NCBI GenBank assembly: GCA_030018855.1
Contig: JASEHG010000064.1
Span: forward strand, 1 to 9,760
Source: Candidatus Brocadiaceae bacterium
GTDB taxonomy: Bacteria > Planctomycetota > Brocadiia > Brocadiales > Bathyanammoxibiaceae
DNA: 9,760 nt
Reading direction: 5' to 3'
Shown here: positions 1 through 4,781 of the stretch, piece after piece
Numbering within the stretch: position 1 is the stretch's first letter
How the letters are laid out: the number at the start of each line of letters is the position of its first letter
Made by a program: the position numbers and the translations under genes
Notes under the pieces: model-generated
Database searches by the model: none
What the model was told of the DNA's origin: nothing
Seen by the model: only the letters and a program-made list of their open reading frames with translations

Positions 1-39
1 AAGAATAAAGAATACAGTAGTCAGAATTCAGAATACTAA

Positions 40-54
40 TCCGCCTGAGGCGGA
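40..54. repeat. 15-bp palindrome, TCCGCCTNAGGCGGA family
   Basis: The sequence TCCGCCTGAGGCGGA is an odd palindrome (6-bp arms, 3-base centre). The same motif, with the central base varying, recurs at 7763-7777, 8191-8205 and 8208-8222, with variants at 7592-7606 and 2152-2168. Here it is intergenic; the other copies lie inside coding regions. It is best read as a dispersed short palindromic repeat. Confidence 0.8.
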
Positions 55-61
55 AAGACTT

Positions 62-130
62 TGGACTACAGACTTTTTTTAGTCCATAGTCTATGGTCTA
101 TAGTCTATGGTCTTTTCGGTCCGTAGTCCA
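62..130. repeat. Degenerate 7-bp tandem array upstream of yjbQ
   Basis: A 14-bp unit TAGTCTATGGTCTA at 87-100 is followed directly by a near-perfect second copy at 101-113. Each is two related heptads (TAGTCTA, TGGTCTA). Flanking words such as GGACTACAGACT and GTAGTCCA are degenerate members. The same style of heptad repeat appears at 7990-8103 and at the window end (9749-9760). Bases 1-130 contain no credible gene. Confidence 0.7.
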
Positions 131-143
131 GCACCTAATTTTA

Positions 144-173
144 TAGACTTTTGCAGGGCTCTCGTTGTATAAT
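144..173 (+). promoter_or_regulatory. Putative sigma70-type promoter for yjbQ
   Basis: A perfect TATAAT box lies at 168-173. Eighteen bases upstream, TAGACT at 144-149 matches 4 of 6 positions of the TTGACA consensus. Transcription would begin near 180, leaving a leader of about 55 nt before the ribosome binding site and start of yjbQ. This is sequence match only. Confidence 0.5.
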
Positions 174-219
174 TTTTGGAAAGTTTTAGTCTGAGGGTAA
201 TAACACCACCCAGCGTATC

Positions 220-225
220 GGAGGT
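220..225 (+). promoter_or_regulatory. Shine-Dalgarno GGAGGT that decides the yjbQ start
   Basis: GGAGGT ends 8 nt before the ATT codon at 234, which is ideal spacing. It also contains an in-frame TAA (225-227) for the yjbQ frame, so translation cannot begin upstream of it. This pins the start to the short stretch 228-245, where no ATG, GTG or TTG exists in frame. Confidence 0.65.
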
Positions 226-233
226 AAAAGGCC

Positions 234-653
234 ATTATAACTATCTCAAAAGAGTTAAAGACCACAGGGGATGGAGACTGCCACAATATCACCCCAGAGG
301 TAGAGCAGGCGGTGAGGGATTCGGGGATGCGTTCTGGACTGGTTACTATTTTTATTCCCGGCTCTACAGCCGCAGTGACCACCCTGGAATTTGAAGAGGG
401 GGTAATAAAGGACCTTGCCGGGGCGATGGAAAGGCTTATCCCAAAAAACATACCCTACCAGCACGACGAACGCTGGCAGGATAGGAACGGGTACTCCCAT
501 GTGAGGGCGGCCCTCATGGGCCCCTCTCTTACTGTCCCCTTTATAAATGGCGGGCTACAGCTTGGGCGTTGGCAGCAGATAGTCCTTATAGATTTTGATA
601 ACCGTAGCCGGAACAGGCAGTATCTTATTAATATCCTGGGGGGAAATAAATAG
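234..653 (+). CDS. yjbQ: YjbQ/UPF0047 family protein (secondary thiamine-phosphate synthase)
   Basis: Small soluble protein of the YjbQ/UPF0047 family. Escherichia coli YjbQ can supply weak thiamine-phosphate synthase activity; the main physiological role of the family is uncertain. Read from an ATT codon at 234 the product is 139 residues, close to the usual family length of about 135-140. The N-terminal part (TTGDGD, residues 10-15; NITPEVEQAV, 18-27) matches the family's opening strand and helix. The hallmark PGSTAA is at 42-47, the HDERWQDRNG block begins at His77, GPSLTVPF follows, and the WQQIVLIDFDN block is near the C-terminus. Two points are odd. There is no ATG/GTG/TTG start at the expected position; the first GTG (312) is residue 27, inside the domain. 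The usual NGHSH motif reads NGYSH, with Tyr87 replacing a histidine while His89 is kept. Family identification is strong; the start and activity are less sure. Confidence 0.88.
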   Translation: MITISKELKTTGDGDCHNITPEVEQAVRDSGMRSGLVTIFIPGSTAAVTTLEFEEGVIKDLAGAMERLIPKNIPYQHDERWQDRNGYSHVRAALMGPSLTVPFINGGLQLGRWQQIVLIDFDNRSRNRQYLINILGGNK

Positions 654-655
654 GT

Positions 656-712
656 GTAGGGGCAGGTCTTGCGCCTGCCCATCATTTGGGCAACCGCAAG
701 GGTTGCCCCTAC
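656..712. repeat. GTAGGGGCA...TGCCCCTAC double-hairpin element
   Basis: The element has 9-bp terminal inverted repeats, GTAGGGGCA (656-664) and TGCCCCTAC (704-712). Inside are two imperfect hairpins: GGGCAGG.../...CCTGCCC, and GGGCAACC.../...GGGTTGCCC. It fills the gap between the convergent yjbQ and immA genes, starting 2 nt after the yjbQ stop and ending on the last base of the immA stop codon. The architecture matches the 66-bp units at 2843-2995. It could act as a bidirectional terminator, but there is no T-run to confirm that. Confidence 0.75.
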
Positions 713-1443
713 TACTCAAACTCGGTCTTCAATATCACCCTCTTCCAGTCCTCCCTGAAGACTGGCCAGCCCACAACGTTTGTCTCTTCGTCCTTCAAGG
801 ATACTTTTTCTCCGCGTAGGGTTACATCCCTCAGGCACTGACTTTCCAGGGGGTAGGAGCTTCTTACGGTAAAGGGGTAAGAACTCCTCCTCTTGTAGAG
901 ACTCCCATTGTCAAAGATGGTTACTATCATAAGTCTGAATTCCAGCATCCGGAAGGCTATAAGCTCGTGGCTGGCCGTGGAGTAGGTCTTTTTTAGCCTT
1001 AGGAGGTCAAATCCTGAGACCTCGGCATCCCTCTTGAACCACCCCCCTGGCAGGAGGAGGTTGATGGCCATGAGATTACTGGCCCCCTCCAGGTGGGACT
1101 CCTCCACCCTCCCCTTCAGGGACACCTCTCCTATCTCATGGGCAATGGTGAACTGCTTTCTCTCTGATTTATTGGGGTTCTTACTGCTTACTACTATGGT
1201 TCCCAGGTCCCATCTAGTCCGGCTGTAACCCCTGGTCTTTAGGTGGGGGTCTATCTGGACGGTTAGCCCCAGCTTGTTGGCTATCAGGTAGGCATCCACA
1301 GGGGGAGTATGGATGCCCATCCTCTCCAGTAGCGCCCTGGCCTCTTGTTCTACCAGGGCCGCTATGTCGGGGACCACCCTACCACTCTCCTGCCATTTGT
1401 AGGGGGTAACCCCACCGCCTGATTTTCTGTAGGGGCAATTCAT
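712..1443 (-). CDS. ImmA/IrrE-type metallopeptidase-like protein with altered HExxE motif
   Basis: A 243-residue protein with the fold signature of the ImmA/IrrE (COG2856) family. These are usually zinc peptidases paired with XRE regulators; they cleave or relieve the repressor, as ImmA does in ICEBs1 and IrrE does in Deinococcus. The N-terminal region (about 24-66) resembles the family's leading helices (ALVEQEARALLERMGI, then PPVDAYLIANKLGLTV). The active-site segment reads FTIAHEIGE (98-106), so the second zinc histidine of HExxH is Glu106. It is followed by an EGASNLMAINLLLP stretch (119-132) in place of the family's E..AN.FA..LLmP; Glu119 is a candidate third ligand. The first residues (MNCPYRKSG) come from a palindromic repeat, so the ancestral start may be internal, for example GTG at 1377 (Val23). 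The gene lies just downstream of the XRE regulator, 9 nt after its stop. Whether it is catalytic is uncertain. Confidence 0.8.
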   Translation of the reverse strand: MNCPYRKSGGGVTPYKWQESGRVVPDIAALVEQEARALLERMGIHTPPVDAYLIANKLGLTVQIDPHLKTRGYSRTRWDLGTIVVSSKNPNKSERKQFTIAHEIGEVSLKGRVEESHLEGASNLMAINLLLPGGWFKRDAEVSGFDLLRLKKTYSTASHELIAFRMLEFRLMIVTIFDNGSLYKRRSSYPFTVRSSYPLESQCLRDVTLRGEKVSLKDEETNVVGWPVFREDWKRVILKTEFE

Positions 1444-1458
1444 GAATTGCCCCTACAG
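1427..1458. repeat. Perfect 32-bp palindrome at the xre/immA junction
   Basis: The left half CTGTAGGGGCAATTCA is followed by its exact reverse complement, with no loop. It belongs to the GTAGGGGC...GCCCCTAC family seen at 656-712, 2080-2105 and 6568-6593. The TAG stop of the upstream regulator (1455-1453) and the ATG of the downstream peptidase (1443-1441, at the palindrome centre) both lie inside it. Confidence 0.9.
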
Positions 1459-1998
1459 CTTTTGCTCGTCTTTATGAAGGGCTTCTAAAAGGGTTAACAG
1501 GAGTTTCCGGTTTGGTCCAAGGAGTATTTGTTTGCACCTTTCCAGTGCCTCATTCTCTTCCAGGTGACGGTCTATCCAGTAAGCTGGGTCCACCGGCACG
1601 CCTCCGTAACCCCTGATTGTGGAAAGCTCTTCTACGTCTTTCTGGGTGAGGCCCTGGAGTTTCTCAGGATTGGCCTCAAAGTGTCTTCTAAAGTTTTCAG
1701 GAAGGGTGGACAGGTCCAGGGGCTCACCGGTGGCACGTACGGCCTTTTTCGGATACCCTGGGGCAATACGGTCAAGGGGACTCGGCGGGTACCCCCTGTC
1801 ATCATCCATGAGGTAGTCAAGGGTAACGCAAAATATCCTGGACAGCTTCATGGCGGACTCGCCCTTGGGCTTACGGTTTAACTTCTCAAAGGCCTGATAA
1901 GTAGAGATAGGGATATCGGCCCTGCGTGCCGCCTCAGAGCGGTTCCACCCCTTTTCTGCCCTAAGGTGCATGAGTTTTTCAGATATGGTGATTGCCAC
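1453..1998 (-). CDS. XRE-family HTH transcriptional regulator
   Basis: A 181-residue DNA-binding regulator. The N-terminal third holds a Cro/C1-type helix-turn-helix: KLMHLRAEKGWNRSEAARRADIPISTYQAFEK is a standard XRE pattern with the recognition helix around PISTYQAFE. A LSRIFCVTLDYLMDD segment closes the domain in the usual way. The C-terminal part (PENFRRHFEANPEKLQGLTQKDVEELSTIRGYGG...) is charged and helical, with no recognisable catalytic S24 signature. I chose the GTG at 1998 because the longer TTG start (2037) lies in the likely -35 box. No clear Shine-Dalgarno precedes the GTG, so a nearly leaderless message is possible. It is followed at once by an ImmA/IrrE-type gene, the classic repressor/anti-repressor pairing. 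The last two codons (CTG, TAG) lie in the 32-bp palindrome, so the original C-terminus may have differed. Confidence 0.85.
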   Translation of the reverse strand: MAITISEKLMHLRAEKGWNRSEAARRADIPISTYQAFEKLNRKPKGESAMKLSRIFCVTLDYLMDDDRGYPPSPLDRIAPGYPKKAVRATGEPLDLSTLPENFRRHFEANPEKLQGLTQKDVEELSTIRGYGGVPVDPAYWIDRHLEENEALERCKQILLGPNRKLLLTLLEALHKDEQKL

Positions 1999-2034
1999 AG
2001 CATAATTAGTAAAATATGTTGTGGTAAAAGTCAA
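1995..2034 (-). promoter_or_regulatory. Putative xre promoter with flanking operator-like inverted repeat
   Basis: On the minus strand, TTGACT (2034-2029) and ACTAAT (2010-2005) form a sigma70-like pair with 18-bp spacing. An inverted repeat, CCACAGCA (1995-2002) and TGTTGTGG (2017-2024), matches at 7 of 8 arm positions with arm centres 22 bp apart, about two helical turns. It brackets the -10 box and includes the GTG start. Autorepression by the XRE protein is inferred. Confidence 0.45.
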
Positions 2035-2051
2035 CAAAAATATTCTGCTAA

Positions 2052-2077
2052 GTTTCTAACTTAACAGTGGTTAGAAC
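2052..2077. repeat. Imperfect inverted repeat upstream of xre
   Basis: GTTTCTAAC (2052-2060) and GTTAGAAC (2070-2077) are inverted copies, with one extra T in the left arm. The repeat lies about 20 bp upstream of the proposed xre -35 box, so it might be a second regulator site. It is weak evidence alone. Confidence 0.3.
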
Positions 2078-2079
2078 AA

Positions 2080-2105
2080 TAGGGGCGTATTTCAATACGC
2101 CCCTA
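2080..2105. repeat. Palindromic element TAGGGGCGTATT/AATACGCCCCTA
   Basis: Perfect 12-bp arms (2080-2091 and 2094-2105) surround a 2-nt loop. The outer TAGGGGC/GCCCCTA matches the ends of the elements at 656-712 and 1427-1458, while the inner bases differ, so the family has conserved ends and a variable core. It sits 7 nt after the transaldolase stop and could form a terminator-like hairpin, but no T-run follows on the minus strand. Confidence 0.8.
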
Positions 2106-2112
2106 CTGACTT

Positions 2113-2814
2113 TTACGTCTTAGCGAAGGTCTTTTCCTTTTTTGATGGGAGTCCACCTGAGGCAGGTGCCGCCTTTGGTACCTTTTCCCAGTCGGCCAGG
2201 AAACGTTTGATGCCAGCGTCCGTCAAGGGGTGTTGTACTAATTTTTCAAAGACCTCAAAGGGGATGGTGGCCACGTCGGCCCCCATTATGGCGGCGTCTC
2301 TGACGTGTATTGGGTTGCGTATGCTGGCCACAATGATTTGGGTCTTATAACCATAGTTATCGTAGATAGCACGGATTTCCTCAATCAGGGGCATCCCCGC
2401 TTGCCCTACGTCGTCTAGCCTTCCGACAAAGGGACTGACATAAGTACCCCCTGCCTTAGCTACCAGTAGGGCCTGGTTGGGCGAAAAACATAGGGTCATA
2501 TTGGTCTTGATGCCTTCGGAGGAGAGCACTCTTACGGCCTTGAGTCCATCCTTTACGATGGGCACCTTTATCACGACGTTCTTTGCTATCCTGGAGAGTT
2601 CCCTGGCCTCCTTGATAATCTCGTCCGCCTTGAGACTCACGGCCTCCACGCTTACCGGGCCCTCCACTATGGAACATATCTCCTCCACGCACTCCCGCCA
2701 GGGTCTGCCGGTCTTGGATATAAGCGTGGGGTTGGTGGTAACGCCGTCCAGGATGCCCAGGCTGTGGGCCTCTCTAATCTCCTTCACGTCCGCCGTATCT
2801 ATAAAAAATTTCAT
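2113..2814 (-). CDS. tal: Transaldolase, TalC/FSA (MipB-like) family
   Basis: A small transaldolase-type enzyme of the non-oxidative pentose phosphate pathway, acting in the cytosol through a Schiff-base lysine. The TIM-barrel motifs are intact: FFIDTADV with Asp6, GVTTNPTLI (24-32), and VVIKVPI with the catalytic Lys83. Further on come TNMTLCFS (104-111), YVSPFVGRLDD (125-135) and ADVATIPFEVFEKL. Two positions favour transaldolase over fructose-6-phosphate aldolase: Glu57 replaces the FSA glutamine (Gln59), and Phe129 replaces FSA Tyr131. In E. coli TalB the F178Y change at that site is known to confer aldolase activity. The body ends normally at FLADWEKV. An extra tail (PKAAPASGGLPSKKEKTFAKT, last 21 residues; longer than the family's usual 214-222 total) overlaps a palindromic repeat. 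The start has a strong AGGAGG 7 nt upstream of ATG. Confidence 0.93.
   Translation of the reverse strand: MKFFIDTADVKEIREAHSLGILDGVTTNPTLISKTGRPWRECVEEICSIVEGPVSVEAVSLKADEIIKEARELSRIAKNVVIKVPIVKDGLKAVRVLSSEGIKTNMTLCFSPNQALLVAKAGGTYVSPFVGRLDDVGQAGMPLIEEIRAIYDNYGYKTQIIVASIRNPIHVRDAAIMGADVATIPFEVFEKLVQHPLTDAGIKRFLADWEKVPKAAPASGGLPSKKEKTFAKT
2152..2168. repeat. Degenerate palindromic repeat in the transaldolase C-terminal tail
   Basis: TCCACCTGAGGCAGGTG is a diverged member of the TCCGCCTNAGGCGGA family; CACCTG AGG CAGGTG is still a perfect hairpin at 2154-2168. It encodes part of the PASGGLPS tail, which is not part of the conserved enzyme. Confidence 0.6.
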
Positions 2815-2842
2815 CTACTGTCCTCCTCCCCAATATATTTTA

Positions 2843-2908
2843 GTAGCCACAGGCTTTAGCCTGCGTATAATCCAGGCATAAAAAACGCAACCTAAAGGTT
2901 GCGGCTAC
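2843..2908. repeat. 66-bp double-hairpin repeat, copy 1
   Basis: The unit starts GTAGCC and ends GGCTAC. It contains two hairpins: one built on CAGGCTTTAGCCTG, and one on CGCAACC-taaa-GGTTGCG. Between them is the spacer TATAATCCAGGCA. It differs from copy 2 by a few substitutions (for example CCAC for CCGC near the start). It lies in the non-coding stretch between tal and holA. Confidence 0.9.
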
Positions 2909-2929
2909 AACCCACCCCAATATTATTTG

Positions 2930-2995
2930 GTAGCCGCAGGCTTCAGCCTGCGTATAATCCAGGCACAAAGAACGCAACCTAATGGTTGCGGCTAC
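2930..2995. repeat. 66-bp double-hairpin repeat, copy 2
   Basis: The same unit in the same orientation, 87 bp after copy 1. It has complementary 9-bp ends GTAGCCGCA and TGCGGCTAC, a perfect CGCAGGCT-tc-AGCCTGCG hairpin, and a CGCAACC-taat-GGTTGCG hairpin. The complementary termini and internal hairpins give a cruciform layout typical of small non-autonomous repeats. No transposase is present in the window. Confidence 0.9.
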
Positions 2996-3008
2996 GGCCC
3001 GGGGCCTT

Positions 3009-3033
3009 GTAGCCGCAGGCTTCAGCCTGCGTA
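3009..3033. repeat. Half copy of the 66-bp repeat
   Basis: This is the first 25 bp of the unit (GTAGCCGCAGGCTTC, then AGCCTGCGTA), containing only the left hairpin, 79 bp after the start of copy 2. It ends 3 nt before the holA stop codon, so it may serve as the hairpin at the end of the leuS-holA transcript. The stretch 2815-3036 holds no gene. Confidence 0.85.
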
Positions 3034-3036
3034 AAT

Positions 3037-4056
3037 TTACATGCAGAGTTTAAAGACCAGTGTCTCCAGGAGGAGCCTGGCGTCCATGCCACCGGTCTTA
3101 CTACTTATATCAGTTTCCAGCAAAAATTGGTAGTCCCTTTCTAATTCTACCTCCGAAAAGAGTTGTGTCTGGTTCACTAATTCTTCCAGGAAACGAGGGT
3201 AACGAACGTTCAGCTCCCGGGCTACGGTCTCCCTGCCTTTACCACTGGTCAAGATACGCTTGGCCTGCAGGAGCCTGCGTAACTGCCAGGCCAGGGGAGG
3301 GATAATGCCCTGGGGCTCCTCACCGGACTTCATGAGTGCCATCAACTGGTGGAGTACCTTAAGGGCAAGGGCCGTATCTCTTTTGGCCACGGCCCCGGTG
3401 AAATCAAAGACCTTCTGCTGACGGTCGTAGCCCACGAGTGCTTCCACGTCGCTTGCTTCTATTCTCGTGCGACTACCCAGGTAGAGGGCAAGCTTCTCTA
3501 AGTGGCCGTCCAGTAACAAGAGGTTATCGCCCACATTTTCTTGTAAAATGCGGGAGGCGTCAAGGCTAATCTGCTTGCCATAGTGCCGCACTCTCTCTAA
3601 AATCCAGGGTGTGAGTTCGTTCCCCTTCAATCTCCTGCAATTGACGCCACCCCCTTTTTTCCTTATCTTCTCGTATGCCCCACCCTTTGTGTCCACGTCT
3701 TTACAGACCAGTACCAGGACGCAATCCGTTGGCGGTGAGGCCATATACCGCTCCCACACCCCACTGCTTTCCTTAAACAATCCATCAGCGTTATATACTA
3801 TTACTAATTTTCTACTGCCGCCGTCGGCGGTGGCCCTGCCACTAAAGAGAGAGGGTGTCCTCACCTCCTCCAGCACCGTAGACAGAGAGGTCATTTCACC
3901 ATCCGTCTCCACCAGGCCGGTGACATCACCCTCCAGTATGCGGGATTTAATGAGAGAGACGGCCTCCTTTACGAAGAACCCCTCCTCGCCGTAGACAAGA
4001 TACAGGGGCAGGAGCTTTTCCCTCTGGAAACGGTTTTTAAAGTGCAGAAAATCCAT
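3037..4056 (-). CDS. holA: DNA polymerase III subunit delta
   Basis: The delta subunit of the clamp loader, which opens the beta sliding clamp during chromosome replication. The 339-residue length is normal for the family. The N-terminal part has the delta start (FKNRF, LPLYLVYGEEGFFVKEAV, 15-33) and the strand-helix LVIVYNADGLF (84-94). Later come CVLVLV, a domain II segment (LTPWILERVRHYGKQISLDASRILQENVGDNLLLLDGHLEKLALYLG) and the domain III helical collar (PPLAWQLRRLLQAKRIL). Residues about 72-81 (SGRATADGGS) interrupt the normally compact link between TPSLF and RKLVIV and coincide with a palindromic repeat. It is the last gene of a probable leuS-mntA-hepT-holA unit, 62 bp after hepT. No clear Shine-Dalgarno precedes the ATG (upstream is CAATATACAAATAAAAC), which is unusual beside its neighbours. 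Confidence 0.92.
   Translation of the reverse strand: MDFLHFKNRFQREKLLPLYLVYGEEGFFVKEAVSLIKSRILEGDVTGLVETDGEMTSLSTVLEEVRTPSLFSGRATADGGSRKLVIVYNADGLFKESSGVWERYMASPPTDCVLVLVCKDVDTKGGAYEKIRKKGGGVNCRRLKGNELTPWILERVRHYGKQISLDASRILQENVGDNLLLLDGHLEKLALYLGSRTRIEASDVEALVGYDRQQKVFDFTGAVAKRDTALALKVLHQLMALMKSGEEPQGIIPPLAWQLRRLLQAKRILTSGKGRETVARELNVRYPRFLEELVNQTQLFSEVELERDYQFLLETDISSKTGGMDARLLLETLVFKLCM
3818..3843. repeat. In-frame palindromic insertion in holA
   Basis: Two adjoining hairpins: CCGCCG-T-CGGCGG (3818-3830), and GTGGC-CCT-GCCAC overlapping it. On the coding strand the second reads AGTGGCAGGGCCAC, identical over 14 bases to part of the element inside leuS (6603-6619). It encodes the GRATADGG segment, which is not expected in the delta subunit. 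Confidence 0.7.
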
Positions 4057-4118
4057 GTTTTATTTGTATATTGAGACCTTTGCGAAACCCCTATTTATGG
4101 GACTCAGCCCGACCTCCC

Positions 4119-4460
4119 CTAAACTTCTTTATTCATAATTTCTTTTATCTGTGGAATAATCTCTGGTAGTTCCTCTTTAACCTGCCATATTACGTCGTGT
4201 TTGATTCCGAAGTAATGATGAATAACTTTATCTCTTAAGCCAGCAAATTCTTTCCATGGGACTTGTGGATATTTCTTCCTGAGATGGGCAGATATGTTCT
4301 TTGTAGCCTCCCCTATAATCTCAAGATTGCGGATGACTGCATCCTGTGTCTTTCTATCCTGAATAAACCCACCAAAAGTTAACCCTTGAGTGTAGGCAGT
4401 TACTAATTCTATTGCTTCTTTAATATCTCCAAGATAATCAATATCTCTTCTTTTAGACAT
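4119..4460 (-). CDS. hepT: HepT-like HEPN toxin (DUF86)
   Basis: The toxin half of a HEPN/MNT type toxin-antitoxin system. HepT proteins are all-helical ribonucleases whose RX4HXY motif forms the active site. The motif is intact: Arg76, four residues, His81, His82, Tyr83. The surroundings are typical of the family: LGDIKEAIELV at the N-terminus, NLEIIGEATKNIS in the middle, PWKEFAGLRDKVIHHYFGI over the active site. Length (113 residues) is standard. It overlaps the end of the antitoxin gene by 8 bp (4453-4460), so the two are translationally coupled. In characterised systems the antitoxin AMPylates the tyrosine of RX4HXY, which corresponds to Tyr83. The pair is visibly AT-richer than the flanking leuS and holA, which suggests horizontal acquisition. 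Confidence 0.93.
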   Translation of the reverse strand: MSKRRDIDYLGDIKEAIELVTAYTQGLTFGGFIQDRKTQDAVIRNLEIIGEATKNISAHLRKKYPQVPWKEFAGLRDKVIHHYFGIKHDVIWQVKEELPEIIPQIKEIMNKEV

Positions 4461-4770
4461 AGATTAGATTTTGTTTAATATCTTCAGCGATGTGCTCATA
4501 CCTCGGGTTTTTGTAACTACTCTTTAAACAATCAAAAGTTGCTACATCTACCTTTACTTTATTTAGTGCCTCCTCCAGATAGTATGCGAGGTCTACAAAA
4601 TCAAGCCCTAAAGGTTTTTTGAGTTCCACGAGGATGTCCACATCGCTTCCCTTTCGTTGCAAACCTTTTGCGAAAGAACCAAAAATGGCAATTTTCTCTA
4701 CCCCGTATCTTTCTCTTAAATACGGAAGCTCTCTTCTTAGGATATCAACAATTTTCTCTTTTGAAAGCAT
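4453..4770 (-). CDS. mntA: MntA-like antitoxin, minimal nucleotidyltransferase
   Basis: The antitoxin partner of HepT, a minimal nucleotidyltransferase that transfers AMP to the toxin. The GSX10DXD signature is complete: Gly31-Ser32, ten residues, Asp43-Val-Asp45, inside AIFGSFAKG...GSDVDILVEL. The third acidic residue is probably Asp75 (KVDVATF). The 105-residue length is usual for the family. The ATG is 11 nt downstream of the leuS stop, preceded by AGGAGG with a 7-nt spacer that overlaps the leuS end. Expression therefore very likely depends on the leuS transcript. No promoter of its own is obvious. Confidence 0.93.
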   Translation of the reverse strand: MLSKEKIVDILRRELPYLRERYGVEKIAIFGSFAKGLQRKGSDVDILVELKKPLGLDFVDLAYYLEEALNKVKVDVATFDCLKSSYKNPRYEHIAEDIKQNLIYV

Positions 4771-4781
4771 CCTCAGTCCTC

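Noticed and set aside
176..225. Possible TPP riboswitch before yjbQ (CTGAGG and CAGCGTA words)
   Set aside because: The stretch is too short and lacks the ACCTGAT and GGATAATGC core of the THI-box, so the matches look accidental.
176..394. Plus-strand frame of 72 codons overlapping the yjbQ start
   Set aside because: It has no ribosome binding site and no protein-like pattern, while the overlapping frame matches the YjbQ family throughout.
98..500. Minus-strand open frames across the yjbQ region
   Set aside because: They overlap a conserved gene on the other strand and begin or end in repeat sequence.
2843..3033. Possible CRISPR array
   Set aside because: Only two and a half units, each strongly self-complementary and 66 bp long, with no set of regular unique spacers and no cas genes.
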